A model generated the notes under the pieces. The model saw only the letters and a program-made list of their open reading frames with translations. It was not told where the DNA came from and did not search any database. A program made the translations under genes and the position numbers. This document shows positions 49,582 to 62,400 of a stretch of 64,000 nt of DNA, one piece after another. This stretch comes from Pagrus major (Eukaryota; Chordata; Actinopteri; Spariformes; Sparidae): positions 1,683,906-1,747,905 of the forward strand of contig NC_133221.1 in assembly GCF_040436345.1 (NCBI RefSeq), read 5' to 3'. Positions within the stretch are counted from its first letter, which is position 1, and each line of letters opens with the position of its first letter.

Positions 49582-49940
49582 CCTAAATCATTTATTAGTT
49601 AGTGTTAAAGTTAACGTTGCTGTGCCTTGTGAATAAAGACTCACACACAGACACGTGTTGATCTCGTTGCGTTGTCATGACGACCTAAATAATATTTTGT
49701 GCAACCAGCCATGGCGACGAGAACATCAGTGTTGATATTTCTGTAGAAACACGGGATTTGTGACTTACTGTTATTTGGGGTCAGATTTGTTTGGGCATGG
49801 TGAAAGGTGACAAGCGTCCGGTGGCAGCTCTGTGGGAGGTACCAGAGAAAGTCCTGCCTCCAAAATGCTTCTGAAGTAAAAGTACAGGCATCTTATTCCT
49901 GGAAATATGTGTAAAACCATCCTGAAACACCTCCCGCAGT
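49582..49940. other. non-repetitive stretch, possible LTR remnant
   Basis: Includes 'gtgccttgtgaataaagact', which resembles the poly(A) region of an LTR. No partner LTR or coding region was found, so no call is made. Confidence 0.25.
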
Positions 49941-51610
49941 CCAATGCAAAGCTCATTCAAAGCTGTTGTTGAACACAGACCTGGAGTACAGACACGGTTT
50001 GGGGCTCTTTTGAAAGGTTACAGTCAAACAGTCGATGCTTCTGCCATCAATCTGTGGGAATTCTTTAATTTTTTGCGGCTACATTTTTGGATGCAAAAAT
50101 CAGAGCTGTTCCTCTACCAAGCCTTCTTCTGGCTGATGTCCGCTCACAGGAGAATAAAGTGGATGAGGTGCGACTCAGGCTCACTCAGAGACTGCTGTGA
50201 GCACATCTTGTCAGAGACGTGATTAACCCCTCACATCCCGGATCAGGCTATTGTACTGGACGGCCGGACCTTGTTCAGAGCCGACAGGCCACAGGACTCC
50301 AGTAAGAGGAGAGGACGAGGGCTCTGTGTCTACATAAGTAATGATTGCTGCTCAAACGCAGCTGAGGAGGACGGACAGTGTCATCATATTTCCCTGCTTC
50401 ATCTGCCTACTTTCTTCCAGCTGATCAAAAGGGTCAAACCATCATCAAAAACTGTTAAAGTGTGGACAGATGAAGCCGCAGCAGCCGTACAGGACTGTTT
50501 TAAGTGTACAGACTGGGAAATGTTCAGAGAAGCTGCCACTCAGGGTAACAACATCACTCAGTGACATCATATATCAGCAAATGTGTTGATGATGTGGCGA
50601 TCACAAACACAGTAAGATCGTTCCCCCAACCAGAAGTCCTGGACGGACGGAGAGGTGAGGGCTCTGTCCAGAGACGATAAAGCTACCTTTCGGTCAGGTG
50701 ACAAGGAAGCACACATCACTGCCAGAGCGAGACTGGGAGCTGGCAGCGAGGAGGCAAAGAGGAGACATCAGCAGAGGCTGGAGAGGGACCTCAACACCAA
50801 CAGCACTAAAGATATGTGGCAGATCATGTGTGAGGCCACGCTGCCGGATGAGCTGAACTCAGGTTCTGCTCGCTTTGACCTCCTCAGCAAAGACTCGGCT
50901 GTGAAGTCTACTCCGCCTCCAGGAGACGGGCCACTGTCAGAACCACAACACACTGTACACCCATGACTGCACTCCCAGACATCAGGAGGACTCTGTTGTG
51001 ACGTATGTGGACGACACCACCGTGACATGAGGGTTCGTCTGTGGTGACCGGACTAGTCTGTACGAACGAGAGACAGCAGGATGGAGACGGACCGCTTCTG
51101 GAGCAGTGCTTTCATGTTCACTTCCTCTCTCACACCCACATGACACAGAACCATCCGATGAGGAGCCGGCAGAACCAGAGAGGCAGATTCAACAGGTCAC
51201 CGTTACTGCCTGCAAGTCTGCAAATGCAAATATTCTAACATGTAAATAACTGTGCAAACACAAACATGTAGATGGTTTCCTGTGCACACACTGCAAATAC
51301 ATTCCTAGCAAATTAACTCCAACCCATGAAATGACTTGACTTCTGAACTTTACATCGTCGGCCGCAGTAGAAACAACGATGAGAGTTCGTGTCGGGAGGA
51401 AATCAACAATCCTGCAGAGCGGTGCACAGAGAACGATCTACTGCTCAACGTCAGGAAACCATCGAGGTCACTGTTGATTTTAGAAAGAAGGAGGCAAAGA
51501 CTCACACTGCTGTCCACATCAGTGGAGCTGGGGTGGAGCAGCTGAACAGTTACCATCACTGAGAACCTTGTCATGGTCATCACACATCGTTTACTCAACA
51601 TTTCACAAAG
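49940..51610 (+). mobile_element. dead non-LTR retrotransposon (LINE), plus strand
   Basis: Fragments in shifting frames match a fish LINE polyprotein. GRGLCVYISND is from the endonuclease region (about 50310-50345). PSSKTVKVWTDEAAAAVQDC and CTDWEMFREAA are from the linker (about 50440-50535). A piece around ARARLG (about 50720-50740) precedes DELNSGSARFD (about 50850-50880). EEINNPAERCTENDLLLNVRK is from the reverse transcriptase (about 51395-51460). Internal deletions and stops are many. The clade (L2/Rex-like) is inferred from remembered family sequences. Confidence 0.75.
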
Positions 51611-51636
51611 CTTTTAAGGTGTCACAAAGCTTTTAA

Positions 51637-51664
51637 GGCGGTCTGCATGGATGTCAGAGGTGAG
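51637..51664 (+). pseudogene. lectin exon 3 relic (gene D)
   Basis: A short stretch encoding VCMDVRG followed by GTGAG is identical in type to the 3' end of exon 3 and its donor in lectins A, B and E. The following intron bases also resemble lectin E ('accagttt' phrase). It is the last piece of the first lectin domain of broken gene D; the rest was removed at the LINE junction. Confidence 0.6.
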
Positions 51665-52395
51665 GATGTGAAGTAGTGAAGTTGCAAATGTACCAGTTTG
51701 GTGTTTGACCTCTCTGCCTCTTCATCTTCGGTTACATGAATGTGATTTAAAGCAGTTCGGTGTTAAGTCTGTGTAACCCATGTTGAAATATGACATAAAT
51801 AAGAAAAAATAGTTTAAAAGCTGCATAAATAAGTCTAAAAGTTAAAAATGATTCATTTAATGTAAATTAATTCATCAGAGTTAATTAAAAATGTTAATAC
51901 AACAATAATTTAATGTTGCGGATTAAAAGGATGTTGACAGAAAATTCATGTCGCTGCCCCTTTAAGGGACGAGTGACGCTGGACGCACACCTCAGTGACG
52001 CTGGACGCACACCTCAGTGACGCTGGACGCACACCTCAGTGACGCTGGACGCACACCTCAGTGACGCTGGACGCACACCTCAGTGACGCGGCAGCAGACA
52101 CCTGAGGGAGCGGGCGGAGGAGAAATGGAGGGAACGAGCGGTGGTTAATAAGCAGAGAAAAGAGTGAAAAAGTTGATTTTGCAGTTGAAAAACATAACTT
52201 ACCTGGTCGGGAACTGACGGGGACTTTATGAAAACTAAGCCACGCCGGTTTTGGTGAGTTTTGTGTTTATTTTCTTGCATATTTACCGTGTTGTACTTTT
52301 TTTTCTCTGGCGGGGAGCTAACGCTAAAAACGTAGCTGTTTACAGGGAGATGCTCCGCCATAAACTGTTAACCAGTTAATATTTTGGGTTTATGA
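51665..52395. other. gene D intron remnant with 22-bp minisatellite
   Basis: Five perfect copies of a 22-bp unit ('gtgacgctggacgcacacct' plus 'ca') lie at 51973-52082. The rest shows no coding sequence. Confidence 0.7.
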
Positions 52396-52649
52396 ATACG
52401 GGGCTCCATTTGTGCCAAAAATATGTCGCCATGCGCGCTGTCTGTGTCTGCTGAGCATGTGAGAAGACATTTGTCTGTCTATAATATATATATATATAAA
52501 CGTTGAACTGTGCTTGTGTCATTTGACTTTGTCATTACATCGTGTCGTCATGATGTGTCATTTGACAAAGTGTTGCTATGATGTGTGTTGTGATGTGTTG
52601 TTTGACAGTCATTATGATGTGTGTTATGGCGTGTCGTCTTGACGTCGTT

Positions 52650-53985
52650 GCTATGCGTCGTTACTATGCGTCGTTACTACGTGTCGTTACTACGTGTTGT
52701 CTTCATGCGTCATTTGACAACGTCGTTACTGTGCGTCGTTACTATATGTCGTTACTACGTGTCATTACTACGTGTCGTTACTACGTGTCGTTACTACGTG
52801 TCGTTACTACGTGTTGTTACTACGTGTCGTTACTACGTGTCATTACTACGTGTCGTTACTACGTGTCGTTACTACGTGTTGTCTTCATGCGTCATTTGAC
52901 AACGTCGTTACTACGTGTCGTTACTACGTGTCGTTACTACGTGTCGTTACTACGTGTCGTTACTACGTGTCGTTACTACGTGTTGTTACTACGTGTCGTT
53001 ACTACGTGTCGTTACTACGTGTCCTTACTACGTGTCGTTACTACGTGTCATTACTACGTGTTGTTACTACGTGTCGTTACTACGTGTTGTCTTCATGCGT
53101 CATTTGACAACGCCGTTACTATGTGTCGTTACTATGTGTCGTTACTACGTGTCGTTACTACGTGTCGTTACTACGTGTCGTTACTACGTGTCGTTACTAC
53201 GTGTCGTTACTACGTGTCGTTACTACGTGTCGTTACTACGTGTTGTTACTACGTGTTGTCTTCATGCGTCATTTGACAACGTCGTTACTACGTGTCGTTA
53301 CTACGTGTCGTTACTACGTGTTGTTACTACGTGTCGTTACTACGTGTCGTTACTACGTGTCCTTACTACGTGTCGTTACTACGTGTCATTACTACGTGTT
53401 GTTACTACGTGTCGTTACTACGTGTTGTCTTCATGCGTCATTTGACAACGTCGTTACTATGTGTCGTTACTACGTGTTGTTACTACGTGTCGTTACTACG
53501 TGTTGTCTTCATGCGTCATTTGACAACGTCGTTACTACGTGTCGTTACTACGTGTCATTACTACGTGTCGTTACTACGTGTTGTTACTACGTGTCGTTAC
53601 TACGTGTCGTTACTACGTGTTGTCTTCATGCGTCATTTGACAACGTCGTTACTATATGTCGTTACTACGTGTCATTACTACGTGTTGTTACTACGTGTCG
53701 TTACTACGTGTTGTCTTCATGCGTCATTTGACAACGTCGTTACTACGTGTCGTTACTACGTGTTGTTACTACGTGTTGTTACTACGTGTCGTTACTACGT
53801 GTCGTTACTACGTGTCGTTACTACGTGTTGTTACTACGTGTCGTTACTACGTGTCGTTACTACGTGTCGTTACTACGTGTCGTTACTACGTGTCGTTACT
53901 ACGTGTTGTTACTACGTGTTGTTACTACGTGTCGTTACTACGTGTCGTTACTACGTGTCGTTACTACGTGTCGTCTTGATGCGTC
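52650..53985. repeat. 13-bp minisatellite 'cgttactacgtgt'
   Basis: About 1.3 kb of tandem copies, broken at intervals by a second unit, 'tgttgtcttcatgcgtcatt' then 'tgacaacgt', giving higher-order blocks. Neither unit contains a plus-strand stop codon in most registers. Because 13 is not a multiple of 3, all three frames stay open for hundreds of codons and read like [13 protein letters not shown]. These frames are not genes. Confidence 0.95.
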
Positions 53986-54544
53986 GTCTGACAACGTCGT
54001 TATGCCTGGCTGCTGCCGCGGTGGCACCGGGCGCCTCTTCCCCGGCTCAGCCTTCGTGGTCGGCGGAGGGAACCTCCAGCAGAGCTGTACCACTTCAGTA
54101 CTGTCCCCTAACACTAATTTATTTTTCATGCATCACAGCCTACTAACAAGAACAATCTGAATAAAAGTCAAAATATAGAAGTTTCACACAAAATTACACT
54201 GGAAACACAGGGCCAACTGTCACCAGTGTCCATTGCAACAATGCCCTCCAAGAAAAGTCCCAATTCTGGCAATAAACACGGTTTGTGGCTTGTTGCATTA
54301 AGGAGTGTCCACTGAACTTCAAAGTTTACTGAGTAGCAGCCAGGCATAACGACGTCGTCAGACGAGGCATCAAGACGACACGTAGTCACGTAGTAACGAC
54401 ACGTAGTAACGACACGTAGTAACGACGTAAAGACACTGTCAAACAACACATCACAACACTCATCATAACAACACTTTGTCAAATGACACATCATGACGAC
54501 ACGATGTAATGACAAAGTCAAATGACACAAGCACAGTTCAACGT

Positions 54545-54659
<115 letters not shown>

Positions 54660-54744
54660 TAGACAAATGTCTTCTCACATGCTCAGTAGACACAGACAGT
54701 GCGCATGGCGACATATGTTTGGCACAAATGGAGCCCCGTATATG

Positions 54745-56080
54745 AACTGTGAATGTTTTAAAAGTGTATACGCTGTGTAAATGAAAGATATGTGCAGTAG
54801 TTGTGTGGGAGACGGAGCCGTGAGTTAAAAGAGACTACGCTCCGCCACCATTTTGAGATGAAAAAGCACCGTAGCAGTAACGTTACAACTCAGAGACCGT
54901 GAAATATTTGTTTGTGTAATTTGAGGATTTAAAAAGAGATTTATTGTGTTCATGTCCTGTTACACAGGTCAGGTTTTTTGCTTGGTTTGATGCTCGGTCG
55001 GAGCGAGGATTGTTCTGCACTGTGCTGGCGTGCACATGCACAGACGGGATTCAAGATGGCGAGCTAGACCCAGACCGTCATCTCACCTTCTCCATCGCAT
55101 CAGTGAGGAAATCTTCTGCATGGTGACTCGCTGCCAGAGTGGTAGGAGTATAAGAGTTAGTTTTGAACTGAACTGAGAACTGATTGAATTATTATTTTTG
55201 GACTGAATCGAACTGAAACTTTTCATCGAACCGAACACTTGAGCTCATATTTTGACTTGAACTTGAATTGAAGGTGTCATACTTTTATTTGCATATTGAG
55301 TTCATATTTTTGAATGTGATTTGAAATGACTGTGGTCCACTTTGATGTGATTGTGTAATTGAAGGTATTCTCTTACCTGTAAAAGAGACGGAAAAGAGTT
55401 AATTCAGGAAGAAAAATAGGAATTCCAAAATAGGTGTAACCTTGGAGAAGAGAGACTGGTCTAACTTAACTTAGATTAGCTTGACTAAAGTGACTTAGGT
55501 GAATTAAAGAACAAAAAGAAAGAGCGAAATACCTTTTCATTTATTATATTTACCTCAATATTAAGAACCTGCAGAGTATTTTGTTTTGTTTTGTGTGCTG
55601 TATTTTATTTGTGTGTTTTGCATTCAGTAAATTGCCGGCCTTTTGTATTTAAAGCAACGGTCTCTGGTGTAATTATTTTTGCTCCCCACTCCGTAGAACC
55701 TAGAACTGGTCCAGTGGCGCAGTAAGTGGTGTGATACCGGTGCTACATCTGCCTTCACTTCGATATGATAATCAGGGCCATGAAGCGAATTATAGACTCT
55801 GATGACACACACACCTCGACGATTAACGGGTTTATCCCCTGTGACTGTCTCGGTCCGAAGCGGGTCAAGAACAGGAGGCGAAATATCTCTGATGTGCATT
55901 TGTGGACGAATGTGGTGACAGACAGCTCCATAGTGATTTCACATTGTAACTTAGATTTTGATATTTTATTGGCGTACTTCCTTACATCTCTGGGGATTTA
56001 TAGCGCCGTGGATGCTGCCACAGACACAGCATGGGTGGCTGACTGTAGGTCAGGGTTTGTACCTCTGCACGTCTGTTTTC
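54745..56080. other. noncoding DNA upstream of the gene D lectin exon
   Basis: Includes a possible LTR-like stretch at about 55500-55740 ('aagcaacggtctctggtgta' and 'gtagaacctagaactggtcc'); no partner was found. From about 55995 to 56080 the sequence matches the intron in front of exon 4 of lectin E (62770-62876). Confidence 0.4.
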
Positions 56081-56082
56081 AG

Positions 56083-58600
56083 GGCTGAAGGTGACGTTTG
56101 TCCTCACCAAAGAAAACATGAACTGGACTGAGGCCCAGAGCTACTGCAGACAGCACCACACAGACCTGGCCAGTGTGAGGAACACGGCAGACAACCAGAA
56201 GGTAAAGGACGTATCGAGGGACCGACACTGCAAAAATCAAACATAAATAGATAAATGTAGGCGTAAATTAATGTTTCTGTTATTTAATTTGCTCCTGTGT
56301 GTATTTACCTTTACAGTTAATTCACACATTTATCAACTTTTCCATGTTATTATTAATTTGTTCATTTTTAAATGTATTTCTGTGTTAATGTCTTTATTCT
56401 TTCCCCTTTGTGCTTTAGCCTCTGTTTATTTCCACTAACGTATTTATTCTGTGTTTTCTGTGTGACGGTGACGTGCTGACGGCTGTCACGCTCACTGGGG
56501 GTCTCTAGAAGATGAAGCCTCAGTATAGTTCGTGTCTGTTGTTTAAAAACCAGCTCGGCACTCACGCGGGTCTCATGACGGCTACGGTAGCTTGAATAAT
56601 ACTGATGTCAGGCACTGAATTTGATGACATAACTGTTCACAAATGAGAAGCAAATGAGGCTGGAAAAAACCGTAGCCGGCACAGAGCTGAGTGTGTCGGG
56701 GGGGCGAGGCCTCACTGATGACTGTATAACATACAACTTTATCCACTGACTCATATTTCACAGAGAAAGTGACTCTGAGACTGACAGTTTCCTGACTGAC
56801 AGCGTTAACTGTTGCTCAGCTAACAGTAGTTAGCAGTAGCTCAGTTAGCCGTTCAGCTCCTCTCAGGTGACTGTGCTCTGACTCGGAGCTCCGGGCGCTG
56901 TGGGGTTTTTCCACTGTCACTTTGGGCGTTGCTGAGTCGATCCATGCAGCGCCGATTTGCATTACCAGTTTAACCACGCCTGGTAGGGCCGCAGTGTGCC
57001 GGCCCACCTCCAAGCGGGCTGCGCCGACCCGTGACCACCCCCCATCTCCCCCTCAAACAAGCCTGTGTTGCGAGACTCAACTCATGTCTGAGCAGGAAAC
57101 CTTAGAGAAAGGCCTTTTTAGTTGGTTTTGTTTTTCTCAGTGGTTTTGTAGCTTCTCACTAAATCTTTGTGCGTTTGTTTCTTCCTGCTCTGTGTCCACA
57201 CCGAAGTCAGGAAACAGAGGAGATGTGTGTTTTCCTCCCGGGCCAAAGTTGTTTGTGCTCGACTCCTTTGCTTTCACCAGCAGTAATGAAGCTGCTCGTG
57301 GGAGACTTCAGCTCGGTCTTGAGAAGCTGCAGCTTTATTTACCCACAACTGAGGCTCCACTGCACATTGAAGTCGCTGCTACCTGCCCTCTTTTCCTGCT
57401 GCTGCACTCTGGCCCAGCTCACACCCTCCCCTCTCTCTATTTCATTTCATTGGAAATTAAACAAGTTTTCCACTGAACTAGTGGAGCTTTTTTTAGGATC
57501 TGTTTTTCCATAGCACTGAGAGGAGGAAGAGTTGGATATGCAAATCCCTGCCACACCGGGCTGACTGTCAGGTCCAACAGAGCGGAGCCAGGCCGGCAAC
57601 AGCTTGTTTACACCTCTGGTACAGGAGCTTTGGACTGACAGGTCAATAACAGACAACGATACATAAACACATTTTGTTGAGGCTCATATCAATGATCAGT
57701 CTGAAATAATGTCATTTCAGAGACGACTGGCTGCGTTTAGTAGCCTGATAGAAGAAATGAAGGATTGAGAGCTGCTGTTTCTTCTCCCCTCAGGGATCAA
57801 CACAGCTGAATACACGGCTAACTAGCTAATGGTAGCTAAAGTTGCAGTTAGAAGTAGTTAGCGGCCTCCAAAATATGATTCAGATCAGAATCCTGGTCGG
57901 GGCGTCTGTAAATCAACCCGGTGAGCCTGAGACTGTCCCGCCTGGTCCTGCCCTGCTGTGCTGTGAATGGCTCTGAATCACAGCCACCTCATGCATGTAA
58001 CAAATCAGAAACACATAAAGAAATGTAAAAAGAAAACACAGACATAAACCAGTAGATTTCTTTACTCATTTATTTGTTTTTGATTGTGGCGGTGCCTGTC
58101 CTCCATAAAGGAGTTGGTACCCAGATAAAAACACTTCTGGATCGGCCTTTTCAGAGACTCCTGGAAGTGGTCGGATGGACGTAACTCCTCATTTCGGTTC
58201 TGGAGACAGACACCAAGGGAACCTAATAACAGACGTGGGAAGGAGATTTGTGTGGCGGCGAACTTTACCAACGCTGGAGAATGGGAGGACTGGAACTGTC
58301 ACCTGAAGAGAGCGTTCATTTGCTACAGTGGTAACTTTTCATTCACGCTGTATTCAAATGTAAATTGAGGCTTATTTTAACACAGAACGCAGGGCGTAAC
58401 TCAACAAGCGCCTTTTGGAGATATTAAGGACAGTGAATGTTTTGTATCTCAGCTCAAACAGAGGCTGAAGGACCAGGGGGTCAGTGAAGGCATCAGACTG
58501 AGCTGGAGGAAGCAGTCAGATGGAAGGTCTTCCACAAGGAGGAGGAGACAGAGAAGAAGAAGACCCGTCCAGAAGAGGACGAGCTTCAATATGGAATTAC
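56083..58600 (+). pseudogene. lectin D: broken C-type lectin gene (domain 2 and tail)
   Basis: The first half of lectin domain 2 (56083-56212, GLKVTFVLTKENMNWTEAQS to NQKVKDV) is separated by about 1.9 kb from the second half (58135-58330: FWIGLFRDSWKWSDG, EPN, WEDWNC, FICYS, then a GT donor). The tail exon equivalent to exon 5 is missing. The last exon (from 58453) has lost one base in the 'gatggaaggtc' stretch, shifting its frame. In the original register its end reads EEDEL and continues with Gln codon CAA at 58587, so it has no stop where A and B end. Introns around it match lectin E. An AAG|GTAAAG donor-like site at the break could hide a new intron, but no acceptor in frame was found. 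Confidence 0.75.
56213..58134. other. insertion splitting lectin D
   Basis: About 1.9 kb with TAGC-rich repeat patches (about 56816-56860 and 57810-57865) like those near 1450 and 18950. No transposase, inverted ends or target duplication recognised. Short frames are not convincing. Confidence 0.4.
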
Positions 58601-58604
58601 TGCG

Positions 58605-59340
58605 TCCGTTTACTTGAAAGTTTTTTTTTGCTTCGTCCTTTAAAAAAAAACTAAAGTTTTGTCTCCAGAAATATTTTGCAGTCTTCCTTTAATTCCCATG
58701 ATTATCATAGGTACCATTGTTATGCTGCTACAGAATGAAGAGTCGTTGTCTTTCAAATGATTGTGAGTGCGTACGAGAGGCTGTAAATAAGCAGCAGTGC
58801 TTTGAGCTAAATGCTACTGTCACCATGCTAACACGGTCACAGTCTCAATGCTTTATAGGCGAGTGTTCACAACTGGATTCTTCACTATGGCAACCGCAGC
58901 TGAGGCTCATGGGGGTTGCAGTATTTGGAGGCATCTGAAAATGACAGATAAAAGATGTCAAAGTCAGAGTCAATATCATTGACATCAGTAGATGGACCCT
59001 TTTCGTGGTTGTACTTTGTGTTGAGTGTGCAAGCTAATAAACTGGAGCTTGAATCAAGAGCTGTGCGCATAATTCCTGTCGAGATGACCCCCGGTAGCAC
59101 TGACGAGGCTACAGCCCCCAAAGTCCTCAGGCCGGACTTCAAGGTGCGTGACAAACATGTTTCGTGACAACAACAACTGAGGGGTTGTTTTTTTTGACGG
59201 ATCTGCCAACACTCCTGTTTTTTCCCATGTCTCCCTTTAAACAAATCATTTCCTGGAAAAATACCTGCAGAATAGACGTGTTCTTTTCATGAAATGCAAA
59301 TAGTTGTTCACATGACGTCAAATGATTCTGAGGCGCTGTG
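58605..59340. other. spacer between lectins D and E
   Basis: No coding exon recognised. From about 59345 the sequence becomes homologous to the 5' flank of lectins A and B. Confidence 0.4.
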
Positions 59341-59410
59341 AGCTGTTTAAGCTATTTCAACAGATGCGAGTCTGAATGCTCACATCAGAATGAACAGAGA
59401 GCCAGTGAAG

Positions 59411-62400
59411 ATGGACGTAGTTCTGCTGCTCATCTTGGCTGCATCAGGCAAGTAGTGATTATACATATACATATATATATTTCATGTATAGTGTTTATAT
59501 TTTTTAGTGGGAGAGGAGTGGATTTGTTGTGAAGTATTTGATAATTTGTTGTATAAATGAAACGATGGGAGAAGTTTAGAAGGTAAAAGACTCTTTAACA
59601 ACTGAAGCACAGAAGTTTTTTTTAAAAGACGTCACGAGCCCAAAGAGTTGGGAACGCCTGGTTTAATATATAATGATGTATTGTTGTGTTCTGTTTTTAG
59701 GTTTATCGTGATTTTAATGTAAAATGTTGATCTAAAAAACAATTAAATGTACTTTAAATGTAATAATAATAATAATAATAATAATAATGCATTTTATTTA
59801 AAGGTGCCTTTCATAGCACTCAAGGACACCTTACAAAACACACATAACATAACAACAGTACATCAGACAATATAATCAGGTAACATTGGTGTGGAAGTTA
59901 AATAAATAAATATGAAATGCAATTACATAGTGCAATAATACAGTAGTACAATAATACATATATATAGTGTCAGAAGTGTGAATGTCTGGTGGGAGAGAGT
60001 TCAAAGGCTGGAGGCAGATGGGCTGAAAGCTCTTGACCCCGTGGTGGTTGGGTTGGCAGATGGGGCAAAGCGCTGGATGGTAGAAGAGGGTCGGAGAGTG
60101 CGGGATGGTGTGTGGATATGAATAAGTTCAGAGAGTGCACCTGAACACACAGAAATGTGATGTTTCAACAATCTCACGTTGTTGTTCTGTTGTTCCTACA
60201 GGGCTGAGCGCTGTCTCATCACATGTTCACCGTCAGTACCATTTTGTTTCTGACCTGAAGAACATGACTGAAGCTCAGAGGTACTGCAGAGAGAAATACA
60301 CTGACCTGGCAACTATAGACAACATGGAGGACGTGAGGATCCTGAACGACACGGCAGATAAAAACCATGTGTTCAAAACTGTGAGTTCACTGATGTCTTT
60401 CTTTAATCTCAAAGCCATTTTTGACAAACATGTAAATGACACGCAGGTTGAAAGTTTTGCACTTCCACATTGGTGTAAAGTCAGTAGATACATTTTGAAG
60501 TAACATTTTGAGGTACTGTACTTGTACTTGAGTATTTCCATTTACTGCCACTCTGTACTTCTACTCCACTACTTCTCAGAAGGACATTGTAAGCAGCACT
60601 TTAATCTGGTGTCTGATTAAGGTGCAGCTTGAATCTAAACTACTCCTACCTCTACCTCTAGAAAATGCCTCATATTTATTTGTTTACAATATGAAATGTA
60701 CTCATAGACTATATGTCTACATATGTCTATATATGTATACAACGCTCATTCCAAAGAAGTTGGGACGTTGTGTAAAATACAAATTAAACAGAATCGGGGA
60801 ATGTGATAATTTGCTGATCCTTTTTGACATAAACTCAATTTAAAACAGTACAAAGACAATTTATTTATTTCATGTTCAGCTTCACTGATTTGTGTAAATA
60901 TATGTCTATTCTGAAGCGACGCGTTTCAAACAAATTGTGACGGGGCAACAAAAGCCTGAAAGTTGTTGTGTTGGAAGCTTCCACAGGTGAACAGGTTCAT
61001 CGGTAACAGGTGATCGTATCATAATCGGGTATGAAAGGGGCGTCCTCCAAAGGCTCAGTCGTTCACAAGCAAGGATGGGGCGAGGTCGTCAAACACATGA
61101 TTGTATAAATGATTTTACTACATGAGCTCAGGAGCAGCAGGACTGAAGTCAGTTCTTTGCAAATGTTTGCATTGTGTCTTTATTCTACACAGCGTCCCAA
61201 CTCTTTTAGAATCGGGCTGTGAAGTGTTTTTAATATAAAACTCCCTCGTTGTGTTTCACCAGACTGAGTGTCCCTGTTGAGCTGCAGTGGATGGAAACAA
61301 AAGGAGGGAATGTTGTATTAGAAAGCCTGTCACTTTGGAGGATATGAACTGGATCTGTGTCACTCAGACTGCTGAAGCCTCAGATTAACTTTTGAGTGTA
61401 TATTGTGTTGCCGTGTAATAAATGTGAGGCTAAAGAAAGATATATTAAAATATTGCTTTCAGTTTTTCTGGATCGGGCTGTATGATGACGTGAACAGCTG
61501 GAGGTGGTCACTGTCAGACACCAGTTTCTACAAAGACGGGGAGACTGAGTTCAGACAGTGGAGGACTGGAGAACCAGACAACATTAACAGTAGAGAGCAC
61601 TGCACACTGATGTTTGGTGGACGATGGTACGACTCTGATTGTAAAAGTCGCCTTCAGCCGGTCTGCATGGATGTCAGAGGTGAGAACATTCAGTGAAGTT
61701 TAAAACACACCAGTTCAGGTTCTTGAGCTCTCCCTCATTATTTGGGCCGATACAGGATCAGTCAGTCAAACTTTATTTACAGCACCTTCCATCAAAGTTA
61801 GTACAATTCAAAGAGCTTTACAGACGACTTACAAGCCAATAAGGCAGCAATTAATATTGATGATTTGACAGCGATGCAGGTGAGAAAGAGAAAAAGAAGC
61901 TTGTCAGTGATGAATGACTTGTTTGGGTGGAGCAGATAGAAGAGCATTGTAATAGTCCATCCTGCTGGATTTAAAAACATGCTGCAGTCTCTGAGTCACT
62001 CAGACGGAGACGTGGCCGCAATTTAGCTGTTTCAGATAATAAAAGGCAGATCTGGCTCCACACCCCACATGAAAGCAACTGAGTACATGTACTCTATTAC
62101 TACGCTACTTTATTTACTGTGTAACTTTATAACTCCACTGGATCTCAGAGGGAAAATGATGTATTTTTGAATTGACTTCATTTACTCAACAGCTGTAGTT
62201 ACTTGTTACTGTTCAGATGAATATAAACATTAAAAAACATATGAGAAGCTTATAAAAGACAACACATTGTTATATATTGAACTAGTTCCCAACCTTGTTG
62301 TTTCTTTCTGCTGGTGACCTCTGACACAAAGCTCTGTCTACTGGAGCTTCTTGTCATGTTTCACATGTTCATGTGTTGTTAGTTCCACCAAAGAAACATT

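Noticed and set aside
49600-49720. LTR-like stretch with AATAAA followed by 'accagccatggcgacgagaa'
   Set aside because: No second LTR, primer-binding site or coding region could be identified, so it is not called as an element.
52578-54146. Forward open frames of up to 284 codons
   Set aside because: They are translations of a 13-bp minisatellite, open in all three frames at once, with no domain or start context.
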